DNA of 64,000 nt, from positions 31,597,544-31,661,543 of the forward strand of contig NC_084887.1 in NCBI RefSeq assembly GCF_958979055.1. The letters are read 5' to 3'. The translations under genes were made by a program, and so were the position numbers. Source of the DNA: Alnus glutinosa (Eukaryota; Streptophyta; Magnoliopsida; Fagales; Betulaceae). The notes under the pieces were generated by a model. The model did no database searches. It was not told the origin of the DNA and was given only the letters and a program-made list of their open reading frames with translations. This document shows, piece after piece, positions 46,284-60,800 of this stretch. The number at the start of each line of letters is the position of its first letter. Within the stretch, counting starts at the first letter, position 1.

Positions 46284-47096
46284 GGAAAATCTACATTTAA
46301 GTTCTTCAAACTACCAGTCGTTTTTTAAGTAGCCCTTTAAAGTATTAACCCTCTCATTATGGTCCTCCAAACTACCAAAAAGTACCAAAAAAATATCTCA
46401 TTTATCGAAATATTCCTATAATACATTTGCCACGTGTCATATTTTCAATTAAAAAAATAAATAAAATTTAAAACAACTTAAAAATTAATTTTAAAAAAGA
46501 AAGACAGTTGTAAAAAAATGAGAAAAAATAAAAATAAAGGAGGTGGCCGACCACCTCCATTTTGTCCAAAGGGGTGACTGATCCACCCCAAAGGCCGGTT
46601 TGGGGGTGGTTCGGCCACTCCCAATCAGCAAAATAGGGGTGGCTAAAACCACCCCCAAGAGCGAGCCACCCCCGTTTGGCCTGGGGGTGGGTTCGGCCAC
46701 CCCAGACCTGCCGATCGAGCCCACCCCCAAGGGCAAAAAAAAAACAAAAAAAAGGGGTTAGAGTTTGGCCATTGGGGGTCGCCGAATTGAACCCACCCCC
46801 AAGCCAAACAGGGGTAGTCGAGCTACTCTCATGGCTCTTGGGATTTTGCTCCTTGACCACCCTCAAACCACCCTTGAACCACCCCCATGTTTTTCTTTTT
46901 ATTATTATTTTTATTTTTTAAATTTATTTATTTTATTGAAAATATGACACGTAACAAGGGTATTATATAAATATTTCGACAAATGAGGTCTTTTGGCACT
47001 TTTTGGTAGTTTAGAGGCCATAGTGCGAGTGTTGGTAATTTTGGGGGGCTACTAAAAAAAAGCTGGTAGTTTGGGAGACTTAAATGTAGTTTTCCC
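46284..47096. mobile_element. 813-bp non-autonomous element with 9-bp duplications, Mutator-like
   Basis: Starts GGAAAATCTACATTTAAG and ends with the inverted counterpart CTTAAATGTAGTTTTCCC. ATTTTAATA is duplicated exactly at 46275-46283 and 47097-47105. The middle (46540-46890) is GC-richer and made of repeated CCACCCCC/GGGGTGG words that give several accidental open frames. No transposase signature. Confidence 0.8.
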
Positions 47097-47619
47097 ATTT
47101 TAATATTATTTATAACTAGATATTACTTGCAGAATATGTGTTGAGTACTTAGAACACTAGCAACAATTTTCCTTAAATTTTTCTTAAATTTAGAGAACTA
47201 AACTACTTTTTGTTTCTCTATTTAAATAAACTCTACAATAGCTTCTATTATCATTTTCCTATACCATTTAAATATTCTTTTTTAAGTAAATGCTAGAGGA
47301 AAAAAATAAAGCCATTTAAATATTATATATTTCAAATAGATGCTAAGAAAAAGAGGAATATATATATATATATATATATAAGATTATAGGTAGGAGCCAT
47401 CATTTAGACAGTCCGATCATTATATATTTCAATATAATACCATGTAGAAAATTATATACCTTCTAAGGAGCAATCAATATGGCTAGCTAGTTATTGTTGA
47501 GAGAGGGGACTAAAAACGAGCATGGCTTACATGCATTGTCATGCATATATAGTTGTAAGCATTAAGTTCTTGTCAGTGACACATGACACTTGGCAAAAGA
47601 GTTTCGGTATAGAGAGAAT

Positions 47620-47801
47620 GAGTAATGATTCACTATCACTTAAATATACAACTTTTCACCACCTTGTCTATGTGGCAACGTGGTCCCTCACCTTAATTTA
47701 TTTTAAAAAAATTAAAAAACCAAAAAGTAGTGAGAGACCACCTTGCCACATAGGCAAGGTGGTGAAAAATTGTATATTTGAGTGTCATTGAATCATTACT
47801 C
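47620..47801. mobile_element. 182-bp MITE with exact 9-bp duplication
   Basis: Left end GAGTAATGATTCACTATCAC and right end GTCATTGAATCATTACTC are inverted repeats, continuing inward through CACCACCTTG and its complement. AGAGAGAAT is duplicated at 47611-47619 and 47802-47810. A related half copy lies near 23600-23670. Mutator-type by duplication length. Confidence 0.85.
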
Positions 47802-47810
47802 AGAGAGAAT

Positions 47811-48888
47811 ATGGCTGATATGGTGATAGATTCACACGTGGAGGGTTGTTGAGTACACATGTAAATGAAAAAGAATTAAATCCCACGTTTAAAAAGATAT
47901 CATAAGTGTGAGTAGTTAATACAACATAATTGGGCTAAAATCCATTAACTTAAGCCTTTTAGATTGAGTAATGTTCCAAAATGTTGTATTGTGGCCTCAA
48001 TAAAACGACTCCTTAATGGATATACAATGTATCTCCTCAATACAATATATGCTACTTTCTGAATGGATATACAGATTGGATGAGAAGTAAGGGGAAAAGG
48101 ATTTACTTCTGGAAAATCCTGCTAGACCTATGTCAGTGGCCATCAAAGCAAGTATCAACAGTCTATATTTGTTACCAACTCAGCAAGCTGCTTGAAGTTT
48201 GAAGCAGGCCAAATCCATCCGCTGATGGAACCCTCTAGGAACCTCATATTTTGATCTGAACTTTCAGTGGCATTGGCAGTTAAAGCAGGGATTCCTTCTG
48301 TTTTTCAAGGTGTTGCCAAAGTCAACATGGAAACTGATTTCTTTTTGTTGTTAATATCCTCACTCTCAGCAACCATGTCACCAAATGGGAATTTCCCCAA
48401 TCCGTCGCGATATAATTTCACCATCTAGTTCGTCAGTCCAACATATCAGCATACAATAATTGCTGTCAAGCAGAGAACATTTCATAACAGTAGTCCAAAG
48501 CAATACTCCAAAAACTTCTTTTCATGATAGATCGCCGCCATCTGCAATCTTGGTAATCATCAGTGAATAATCAGCAATTTTCTTGTAAGCTAAGAGTTTG
48601 AACTGCATCCAACATAGGGCACATCCTGAGCATAATTTTGCATGTATAGCACATACGCGCGCGCGCGCACAGAGAGAGAGAGAGATGATTTAATTTTATT
48701 GAAAACTGTACACAGGATGCCACAAGCAAGATACTTCAAATGAATGGCACCTAAAGTCTTGGACTAGAAGAATTTTTCATCCTTGGCATCAACTTCCTCG
48801 TACTGTCTACCATTATCCACCGGCTATTTGTTGAGGTAGACCAGATCATCATCTATAAAGGGCAAGCAAAAATTAGCCCTTCATCTGA
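47811..48888. other. Downstream flank of the RCC1-FYVE gene
   Basis: Contains the likely 3'UTR of the minus-strand RCC1-FYVE gene (toward 48889), a (CG)n/(AG)n microsatellite at about 48655-48685, and a degenerate coding-like stretch at 48160-48610. Confidence 0.6.
48160..48610 (-). pseudogene. Degenerate coding-like fragment, family not recognised
   Basis: Minus-strand reading gives islands that look like protein: KLLAYKKIADYSLMITKIAD, then MVKLYRDGLGKFPFGDMVAE, then GIPALTANATESSDQNMRFL followed by GSISGWIWPASNFKQLAEL. They lie in order but in different frames, with stops between them and no clear splice sites, so it looks like a decayed copy of a cellular gene. I do not recognise the family. 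Chance coding-like composition is the alternative. Confidence 0.35.
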
Positions 48889-51800
48889 TTATGATGAGTT
48901 GCTATAGCCTTCAATATCATACTTTTGATACACAGTAACTTGATTCCCCTCCCACCATAGCTCTGCTTCCCTCTCAGTGAATTGCTTTCGGCTGCAAAAC
49001 AAGCAGCAAGTAGCAATTAAAGTTCAGTTAAAAACATACTGATGCAACCGTATCAGATACCAAGAGAAATAGTACAGAAAGAACTAGCGAAACCACATTA
49101 GCTAGAATCTTGGAAACCACAACGAAGCCACTAACAACAAGAAATTCTTTAGAATAAACATCTAATTAAAGCCCCTTATCTAATAATTGCGACCATCATG
49201 GAGAGCCAATGTCTAATAATTGTTAACATCATAGAGAGCCTAATTTTTTTGACAAGTATGCCGGCAGCTTCACACAAACACACAGACACGTGTGCACACA
49301 CCCAGAGACACATAAATTCCCATTAATGTAAGTTCAAGATAAGATCCTATTCACATGGAATGGTCAATTTGATAATAGTTACCTAAATCTCACTCTTTTC
49401 AGCCCCTTTTGCCCACTTGGCAAATTTGTAAATGTGATAAATACGCCAGGTTCATATTGTACCACCCATTCAAGCTTCGATGCATTCCTTCCGTTCTGTG
49501 GAGATCCAGTTCTTGTGACATGTGAATTCTCCATTGATCTAGCGTTGTAATGGCAAACATCTCTGCCGTACTTGGATTTTAGTGTATCAGAGGATATGAT
49601 AGGAGTATTAGATAGACTATCTACTTGTCTGTCTTTTGGTAATCTTACTTCAGGAGGCAGTTGAGTAGCCACAATCATAGGGCACACCCCCTCAAGGCTA
49701 TTTGTATATACCGGTGTGATTTGAGGCTGACTCACATGAGCTGCATCCTTCTGTTCTTTATTAGAAGAAACTTTCTCTGACATTTTATGAAGCTGCAACA
49801 AAGTATTGGCATCAATTACAACTCTACAAGAAGACTTATAGAAACCCACCATATACTATATAGATCAATGAATTAAGTAAAGGCTTATTTGGTTGTCCGT
49901 AAAAATTGAATTGGCCATTTTACTTCATATGGGATGAGTGTGAATTCATCAACTTAAATGTTTAAAACACCCAAATCTATGGTTATCCCTTTGATCTACA
50001 ATGGCAAAGTAACAATCTAGTATCTTTTCCAACATTGGAAGCTATATAAAGAAGAGACAAAAATATAAACAATCAATTGTATTTATAATATATTAATGAT
50101 CACCTAAACAAGGATCTCCTAAATAACCAGAATGAAGATAAGTAGTTAGGTGGTCCCCTGTTTAAAACATAAAACAATCCTATTAATTCAATGTATCAGA
50201 AATCATTTCCATAAAACTTGCACTTCCCTGAGTATAAATGAAAAAAAATGATAAAATAAGAGAAAGCAGATGATGTAACTTTCACCTTAGATTGGACATT
50301 CATGTAAATTTCACATTGGATTGGACATTCATGCAGAAAATGGATATTTGGGCAAAGCTGCCATTCACAATACAGGCGTGGGCTACAGACAAGTTGTAAC
50401 ACCCCAGTCCCATATTGGGAAGATGAGTAGCTCATATAGAGTGAGTGGTTTATAAAGATAGTTAAGAGTGCTAAGTCTCGCATTGCCTAGTTATTAGGTA
50501 AAACTGGGCTTTATAAGAAATTCTAGGGAAACTCCAAATTGACTAGTCTTTTTGGGGTGATAGCGCAAATGTGGCTAGCGTTTTTTCCTGGGTCGTTACA
50601 AATGGTATTAGAGCCATTTAGTAACGCCAGGTCATGTGGTACTAAAGCGCTGCATGACGTGGCTCTGATGAGGACGTCAAGAGTTTAAAAGGGGGAGTTC
50701 GTAACACCCCGGTCCTATATTGGGAAGATGAGTAGCCCACATAGAGTTGATGGTTTATAAAGATAGTTAAGAGTGCTAAGTCCCACATTGCCTAGTTATT
50801 AGGTGAAACTGGGCTTCATAAGGAATTCTAGGGAAACTCCAAATTAACTAGTCCTTTTAGGGTGATAGCGCAAATGTGGTTAGCGCTTTTCCCTGAGTCG
50901 TTACACAAGTTGCACCAAGAAATGTGTTCAAGTTTGTACATGAAAGTAAGGAAAGTGAACATCTTGGTCAGATGCAATAATCTAAGTCAATATACTCATC
51001 AGTATCACACTCTAATCATACGAAGCAGTAGCGAAGTTGGTCGACAGAAGACTGACCGGGGCAGACAACTATAAGGATGGTTCCTACCCTACAAAGAACG
51101 AAAGCATACACAAACATTTAAAGAATGTGACAGCAAGAAAAAAAAAAGTTTATCATTAGTTAGCAGTAAGAATGCTGAATATCTTAATCGTTCTGTAGCA
51201 CTCATTACAAAATAGGCCAAGCAAATCCTTTAGACCTTACTTATGACTTGCCAGTAACCATAGCAGCCCAAATAACAGTTGACGAAGTACCATTTTGACA
51301 AAGCAGAAGGCCCAACTTTCTAGGAGGCAAAACTCAGTGAAGAATTTGTACTCCAATTATCATGGGATAAGAGAGCCAACTTTCCATTAGGAAAACCTCA
51401 GTGAATTAGTACTCTCAATTACCATAGGATGGTTAAACACAAAGATCTTTATAATTATATTATAAGTTTGCACCTTAACAATTTCTGAAGATGGAATGGG
51501 AATATGGAAATTAGTGTCAAGGGATGTAGCCGCAGCTTGAACATCCTTGAAAGCAAGATGAAGCTTAAAATAGGGGTAAAATTAGAAACATGAATGTGTC
51601 CATAGTAATTCATAAGAACAACAGAAGCATCAAACCAACCCCAAATGATGACTTACCCTCAATGCCAAAGCTTTTATGACCTCTTTCGCTGCCTTACACT
51701 TGGCAGTTTCTTCCCTAGCCAGGGACCAAGTTTCCTCAATTCGTTGTTGACTTTCTTGAATCTTCTGGCTTCTGATCTCATTTTGCTTTTCAAGGCTTCT

Positions 51801-54800
51801 AGCCTGTAAAGAGAAAGCAGAGAAAGAATACATCAAAGTTGTAAAAAAGCATTTTCAATCACACAACCAAAAGAAAACATAAACATAAAATTAAAAGACT
51901 AAAAGAAGGAAAAATATATAAAAAGATCATCTAAAAATAAAAGCTCAAGAGAAAGAGACAAGGATGAGTATAGGGAAAAAGAATGTGGCACAAGTTTATT
52001 TGGAAAGAGAAAAAAGACATCTAAAGTTGGCGCTTTGCTTTATGGAAGGATCAAGAGAAATTCCCACCTCCCACACACAAAAAAAGATCAAGTATTTAAT
52101 AGCGATAATCCAAAATTATGTCCCCTTCACTCTCTCTCTCTCTCTCCATAAATATCAGTTGCTCAATATTATTTTTATTCTGAGTATACACATGCAGAAA
52201 GTGATATGGCAAAAACAAGCCTTTTGTAGTGCTTTCGGCTTTGCCTCCAAAACTTGGTTGAACTATTGCTAAAGGATCACATATCCAACCTACAATCATG
52301 AACATTAAATAGACCCTTAGATGTTCATTTCTATTGGGATGTTCTTTGGAGTGTAGAAGAATCAAGAACACTAAATGATGCAGAACATATGATGGTTATC
52401 TTCCTGCATTTCATTGAAAGGAGGCAGAACATAAAACTTGATTTGGAGATAAAAGATACAGCAGAAATTAGCCAGAGACCTTGCAGATACGTAGGCCCAA
52501 ATGTATGTGACCAATGCCAACTATCCAAGTTAACTTCAGTGCTAAAATTCAACTTCTAGAGATGCCTAGGACCAAATATTGGAGCAGCTATAAGAATTTT
52601 CCTTTCACTATTCAGCCCTTCATGGGATTATATTTTTCTTTGGGATTGGAAATTGCACCATTTTGCGGATCCTTAACCCAGACATCAATGATTATATTCT
52701 CTTATTTTCTTTTTATATCTAATCATTTTAATCTTTTTTTATATCAATGGATGTAGGATTCTCTTTTCATTCGTTGTCACATGTAGGTTTTCTCAATATA
52801 TATTTGGCACTGAATCAAATTTTTAGTAAACAGATGATGAGCCCAATCTGTGTCAATTTTCCATGTAAACCATCTCAGAAGAACTTATCCATCATGAAAT
52901 GCAGGTTTATTTAGTTTCTCTACCATTTCAGTTTGTACAAGGTTTCTTTAATGACCATTTTATTAATTATTAAGTATGATTGCAAGTATGGCTGTAATTT
53001 TTTTCATTTCGACAATATGGTCTTTTTCTGTTTTTTGGTCTTCTGAAAAGTTGAAAGTTGATAGTGTTTCTCTTTTTCATATATTTTACTTTTTTTAATA
53101 TTAATACAGGTAATAAAGGGTAGTGAAAATCCAAAAGAACCCAGAATAGAGAACTAAATCCTAATCATCTAAGCAAAACAAAGTTAATAATCCACTTTAA
53201 ATTATGTAATCAGGGAAGGGGGTGTGTGTGTGTCTGCATTGCAAAATGCATGCCTTATATTCAAAAAGTGTGTCCTTGCAAAACAGTCTACCTAAATGCT
53301 CCCAGACAATATTAATTTTTTGTCAGACCTGATATTCTTCATTCACCGACAGTCTTTATTTATATATTCCAGCATACTTTATCATGAATTCCCACTAACA
53401 ATTCTGATGGCAGGCCAATTATATTACGGTTGTTGGGCATACTTCTCTCCTTGATGATACAACCAATTTTGGTAATATTCCATTCAATTGGTGTAGTTCA
53501 CAAAACAACCTTTTATATATACAAATCCAGAGTTAAAATCCTACTTTTTACTTAAGTACAGCCTTACAAAATATCAACGTTATACGATAAGAACTTAAGA
53601 ATATTCTAGATTAAGAAATTTAGTTACTGTCCGGCTGGAGACCAAAATGTGTGAACAGGGCTAATAAAAAGTGGTACAATTGAAGTTGGCTAGTACTTTT
53701 CAATGTGACACTTCTTCCTGGATGCATATGCATTAACACCGACTATCTTCATAATTCAAAAATTAGGTATACCTTATCTTGTGTGCATGCAGATTCTAAA
53801 CAATGATAAAGATTGTGTACAACCAAGAAAGCAAAATCAAATAAAAGCAACTTCACTTGAAATTAAAGAAGTAAAAATCAATTACCTCGGCCCTCAGCCT
53901 CTGCACTTCTTCAATGAGCATCTCATCTGACTCACATACGCCTTTCTCCCCATTTAGTTCCCTAGAAATATTAGATGCCAAATGAAGTGGGGAAACAGAA
54001 GCAGATTGATTTTCCAATAGAGGAATAAATGCTCCAGAATTTTCTGGACAACAAGTTCTAAATAAAGGTGGGCATGGGACTTTCCCCCATTGTGGGAGCC
54101 CACCTGACAAAGAAGAAACAGGTTCTAAATGCTGCTGATTTTCCCCTTGATTTTCCAAGGTTTTCCGTCCACCATATTGGCTTCCCCTGTTACAAGATTG
54201 TCTAATTGACAACATTTGACTCCATTTTGGAGCTGCATCTCCTTTTTCTTCTTTCTCATCAGGGAATACTTTTCTTTGGGTCGATAGCTGCCTTGGACTG
54301 CGACTTTCCAGTTTTGATAGCCTACCTGAATGTGTAATGTTCTGCAGATTATTAAAGCATGGCTCACAGACTCGAAAAGCCTTGCCGGTATTAGGTGCGA
54401 GAGAGGCGTTTGTAACCTTCTTACTACAACACGCACGGCAGAACAGGAGACCACAGTTGTAACAATTATGCTTCTTCCTTGTAAATCCAAAAGGCAATTT
54501 ACATCCAGTACAAGCTGATTGGTCACCAACAGAAATAGATTTGTGTAGACAGATTGCAGCAGTAAAATTTGATCCACAAGCAATACTTTCCACCTGCCTG
54601 TCCCTCAAAGCCTCCACTAATCTTGGTGAGTTTCGATCTTCTATATCACCTAATCCTAACTGCCCATTTGCACCCTTCCCCCATGTATACACACTTCCAC
54701 TAGATGTCAAGACAGCAACATGGTATGAACCTGATGATATCTCCTTAATGAACTCTTCTTTAAGCTTCCCTTCAACAATAGTGATTGATTTATCCCTGGC

Positions 54801-57800
54801 CTGTGGATTCCCTAACTGTCCATGCACCACACTTCCTATTGTATAAACTGTACCCAAATTGGTAAGCCCAACTGTTAGCATTCTTCCACAAGAAACTTGA
54901 ACGAAATCATGATCGACAAGTTGTGCAACACATGTTGGTAAAAGCTTTCTCTCTTCATTAGCATGTCCAAGTCTTCCTTTATCCCCATCACCCCATGTAA
55001 ATAATTTCCCACCTTTAGCATTAAACTTTAAACGGTCAACCATGATATCAACAATAGCAGCTGTATGCCACGATCCACATGCAACAGATTTTACCCACAA
55101 ACCTTTGAGAGATTCAACTTCTTTTGGCTGAGAAACATTTTGAAGATTACCATGCCCGAGAACCCCAAAAGTCCCATCTCCATATGTAAATAACTGCCCA
55201 GAGGTGGACAAGATCGCTGTATGCCATTCCCCACAAGCAACATCTGATACACTTATACTGTCCAAAGAGCCACAAAGTTTATGTGGCAGCCACTGAATTC
55301 TATTTCTCTCCACGCCCAATAAATCAGCACCACAACCATTATCACCCCATGTATATAGCTCACCAGATTCTGTCAGGGCACATGTTTGATATTCACCACA
55401 GGCAACAGATTTTACACGGACCCCAATAAGGGAGTCAACAATTTTGGGGAAGCTCACATCTATATTAATTTTGTGCCCCAATCTACCCCCCTTTCCCTCA
55501 CCCCAGCAAAATACTTCCCCATGTTTGGTAACAAAGGCGGCATGTTTCCCTCCTAAAGATATGTTCTGCACATCAAACATCATGGTGGATTCCAATAATT
55601 TGGGTAATACAGCATCCACTTGTACTCCGTGATGGTTGCCAAACCCATCCACCCCACCGCCAACAACCCCTCCTCCTATTCCTTCACCCCAAATCATAAC
55701 ATCATTCAAAATATTGTTTTTCGCTCTTTGCCGAGATCCACAAGGCATAACAAGTCTAAGGGGCACATTCTTTTCATGTTCTGCATGAGAGTAAATTGAT
55801 ACCCTCTTCTTGATATTATCTGCTTCAATACACGGAGATTTTGGAATTGAGATACCCATTGCATTCCGCATATTTGATAGAATCGATTCCGACGAAGAAA
55901 AGCAATCAGAAGAATATGATAAGCCATCAGAAAAACACCTTTCTGAATGTGACAGAGAAGGACTCCCACATAAACTGCGCACCTTCAAGAAGCATAACAG
56001 TCATGAGTAAGGTGGTTGATACAAGTCATTTTCTTTGTTTTGTCTAGACCAAATAATTTTAATCTAAATTTAAGTAATCACTTCTTAGGGTCTGGATTGT
56101 TACAAGAAACGGTCCCATCCCTCAATATCATGATTGGGCCGACCAGGCCAGATCATGAGTGAAATATCATGATCGGGTCGACCAGGTTAGATTATGAGTG
56201 AATTAAAAAATATAAAACATATATATCTGCTATCTTGAACTAGTTTAATCAAATACCAAAAAGAGAAGAGAATTAAAAAAATATATATGGAAAGGAGATA
56301 GTTGTAAATAGGAATTAGTTTATTTCAAGCATAATATGACATATATCAGGGAAAGCAGTGGAAGATTGTTCTAAGATCCACCAACATCCGTCTGATGCAT
56401 CCCATTTTTTAAGATGAAATCACAGATTTTAGTTTTTCAGCTTCTTTAATTATGCATCATATCATCCAAGCACTTATTTCTGGAAAAATAATAATGATTT
56501 TGCATGAAGAGAGAAGTGAGATCAAATTGGACATAACACCAAATTAGATTATGGATGGAAAAGAGAAGTGCATCTAGACTTATGTGTGATAGTTGAATAC
56601 TAATCAAGTAAAAGGGATCATTAACATTAAGCTTTACAAGTCAGAATGTCCAGCATGAGGGAAAAACCAAGACCAGAAATGGACACTGTGATGGATGAGT
56701 GGCAAGACACCAGCCTATTTTTGGATGCTACCAACACTTCATGTTCCCATGCCATGGCTTTGAACGTCCAACCAGGCTATTCGATGCATCATGCATATAT
56801 GGATCAACATCAAGGCACAGCCCTGTTACTACTAGAAACGGTTTGGGAACAGTATTTTGGTTGACAAAAGCATGAATTGGAATCCACTCCAGAAACCGTT
56901 GGATATGACATGGGGTTTTGCTTGAGACACGTTCTCTTGTCCAATGACCTGGTGACAAATGCAAAGGTGTCAAAGGCTTTATGGTCCATTCTTCCCTATC
57001 TTTCTCAACATTCAGTTCATTCTATCAACTTCATCTTTATCGAGCATTTACCCCTCTTATCACCTTTAAATCTTGAGATATCAATGCAAAACCCATGGTC
57101 TGTACTTCCAATTAAGGGCTCTAATGGAATTAAACTAGCCTAAGTAAGCTCACTAATTCATGACTGTTCACTTACCATGCATGCGCATGCAATCCCCCAT
57201 CTTAAGGCATGATAGGATGAATGGATTACTGTGCCTTGCAAGCAATCCATTTACCCCCACTTATCCCAAGTCTCTCTATATATATGGGCCTTCAAAAAAT
57301 TCTCAGTAACTTCTTCCAGAGGCTTTTCACAAACCCTCTACAAAATAACATAACTTCTTCCATCCTAAAGGCTTGCCTTTCCCTGTAACAAGTCCCCATA
57401 TATTTGCAATTCATGCCCTCTAAGCAATATCACGCAATCCACCATACTTATCCTCATATGCCCATGCACATACTCTTATGTTTTAAGAGTCTCTTTTCTT
57501 TACCCTAGCCACAAGACCACGTCTACAAGGTTCAATATTTTATTAAGAATTTAATAAAAAATGATGCATTGGTAAGGAGGATGTAGCAGTAATTGACTAC
57601 AACATGCCAGCAAAGGGGGAGTTATTTTCCTGAATGGTCCACTATACTAATAAGATATATATGTAAAGTTTAACATATTTATATAGATGTATTATTGTAA
57701 GTATGCACAAGGCTCATAGTAGCTAATAGCGTATTCAGTAATCGAATTTAATCGACCCTTTTAACTCAATGGTAAAGTAACACCACTGTAAGGCATAAGT

Positions 57801-60800
57801 CATTGGCTCAAATCTGATAAGAGGCTTTGGCTTTTTCCATAAAACTCCAGCCATGGTATTCATACTGAAGAGAGATAGAGAAACTATTGATATTTATAGT
57901 ATAAAGTAACAACCCTCTTACTGTAACTTAATTATAAAATACAAAGATCATAAGTTATGACTAAAATTAAGAATAATATAGTAATCATAGTCACAAAGTG
58001 GAACATTTGTGTATTTGTTATACTGTAATGGATAATTATTTTTCTCTATTGTCCCATATTTATACTTCATATTTCCATTCTTAGCTATCCCAAAAATTAT
58101 TGTTCATGATCAAAAGTTAAAAGTTTTAAATTTTTAAATTGTTACCCCAATGTCATTTGTAATTACATTTATTACAAACAATAGAACATAATTGAATTTG
58201 AAATAACAATCGTAATGAAAAGAATTAAACAAAAGTAGGTTTTAAAGCAATTAATGCCACTTGATTAAAATTTGTTCTCTGTCAAAGGGGACTATAATTA
58301 AGGGATTAAAAGGAGTACATTATTATGAACAATGGTAACTTATCTCCTTGAATTGCCAAGTTTCCATTGTTCCAATAAAATTAGAAACTAACAAAAGAAA
58401 AGGCAAGTGGACCTAACCCATTGAATCACAACTATCTAGGCCTATCATGATATTAAAATTCAATGAAAAAGAAATTATAATAAAAAAATGGACCTGTTTA
58501 CTAATTAAATATTGTTATTCAAAGATGGTAGATAAGAATAAATTGGCTCCCTTTGTAATGAAAGCAAAATTCTACAGCAAATAGAAGACATTGGCATAAC
58601 TTAAGAGTAATCGTAGTTTAATTAAAGAATGATATTTATAGTTATTTATCTAAGTCAGAGTCTTTTAATTAATTTGTAGCACTACGGTGTAGAAGTCATT
58701 TAGTAGTAGGTTTCTCCAAGTTTGAGTTATCTCCAAGTAATTTATTTGTATTAGGGGTTTATCTTCAAGTAGAGGTAGGAGTTCATTTCCTATTCTATAT
58801 CTTTGTAATTCTCTTATTTATAGGTGTGAGTGATAAAAAAAAAGTAAGCAGAGCTAAAGCTAACAATTTATCCCGTTGCATGTTTACAAAATCATTCACA
58901 TAACATTTTGGTATCAAAGCTAAAGCTAAGTTCTTCATAACCCACAAGAGTTATGGAGAAATCCCGTCATGATTGTATAGATCAAGAGTTGAGCTCTATC
59001 ATCAATCTCATGCAAAAATGGGAAGAGTCAGCCGCCAGATTAGAAGCCAAATTAGACAGTTATTCCACCAAATTAGACCGTTGTTTAGCTGAAAATAATG
59101 ATGGAGTCGACTGCGAGCCACCACAATCAGTGCTACCACCATCTTCCTCGCAACCGACCAACCACTCCACCATGTAGAAAATCAAATAGCATAGAACATA
59201 CCGCACCATTGTGTCGTTAAGGCCACACCAGCATCGGCGTCCAAGTTTAAACAAAATGGTTTGCACCATCAACATAGGTCACGACGAGAATTGTTATTTG
59301 AGAAGACCCACAAGATGCATCATGTTCCACACCAGTTCTTTGCACAAATCATGACACTTGCGGACAAAACCAAGGTGAAGATGGAGTTCCAACCGCGACA
59401 GAAACCGAAATGGCTTTCTAAGAAGGAAGTGAACCCACCTTCAAAATGCCCACCTCGGAAGCGAATGAAAAAGATGAATTTTTTGACTTTGTCCTTGAGG
59501 ACAAGGACACTTCCAAGGGGGAATGAATGTTATGAAAGTAAAATTGTACAGCAGGTAAAAGACGTTGGCATAACTTGCATTAGTTTATCTTAGAATAATC
59601 ATAGTTTAATTAAAGAATGATAGTTATAGTTATCTATCTAAGTTAGAATATTTTAATTAATTGTAGCACTACGGTACAGAAGCCATTTAGTAGTAGGTTT
59701 CTCCAAGTTAGATTTGGAGTTATCTCCAAGTAGTTTATTTGTATTAGGGGTATATCTTCGGGTAGAGGTAGGAGTTCATCTCCTATTCTATGTCTTTGTA
59801 ATTCTCTTATTTATAGGCGTGAGTGATTAATAAAAAGTAAGCAGAATTAATCACAAACCTTGTGTTTGAAAAAAGGTTTTAGGTTCCCTCATAATCTAAA
59901 GGTCTAGGCTCCATTAAAATTTAAGGTCTAGGTTCCCTTAGAATCTAAGGTCTAGGTTCCCTCAAAACCTAACAATTTATCCCGTTGCGTGTTTGCGAAA
60001 TCATTCACGCAATACCCTTCTTCCCTAGAGCAACCTTTATTCCAGGTCACAACGTGTAAGCTATTTTAAATATCTTTCTTTAACAAGACATGATCAATTT
60101 CTTTCTATAAAGTTATGTAATCACTATATATAATACATACAAATATATCCATGGGAATTTTTTTTATATATAAATGATGCAATACACACACACACACATA
60201 CACATAATCATAATTATATAAATAGAAATTGAACATGTCTTGCGTTCTGGAATCAAAGAAGATATTCAAAATGGCATGTATATATGTATTTACCCAATGA
60301 TCCATGTAACAAATATTTTCATATCAATTGTGATATTATTTCATCTGAAAAATGGGATGGGGAATTGGGTGTGAGCAAGAGACACTCATTTACCATTTCT
60401 GGCGATTTCATTCAATACAATATCAAAACTCAAGTTGACGAAACCCAAAGAATAGTAGGAAAGCCCAGGAGGGCATGGATAGAAGCCATGAGAAAAGACA
60501 TTTCCATATAACTAATGATATGGACTTAGAACTAAGACTTTGTCAAGTTGAACCGAGTTGAAGACAAGGTTTAGCAGTTAGATATTGCAGATTACACGGA
60601 GTACCATCATCATTTTTGCGGAATCAACACTGTGAAAGGCTTTGGTCCAAGAGAAATTACCTAATTAAGCAATTGGTATATAACCAACCATTATCAACCT
60701 TTTCTTTTCTTTTGTCCTGGGAAACTTCTTTTAACAAAATAATTTGGGAATCAATATTTTTCTTTGTGTGCAAGAAATCTGTGAATTAACTATAACTGTA

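Noticed and set aside
46468-46947. Several open frames on both strands
   Set aside because: They lie inside the 813-bp transposon-like element and arise from its repeated GC-rich core.
55983-55988. Met-Lys start of the large RCC1-FYVE exon
   Set aside because: A GAAG|GTGCGC acceptor fits here and the phase joins the PH exons, so this Met is intronic in the main model; kept only as a possible alternative start.
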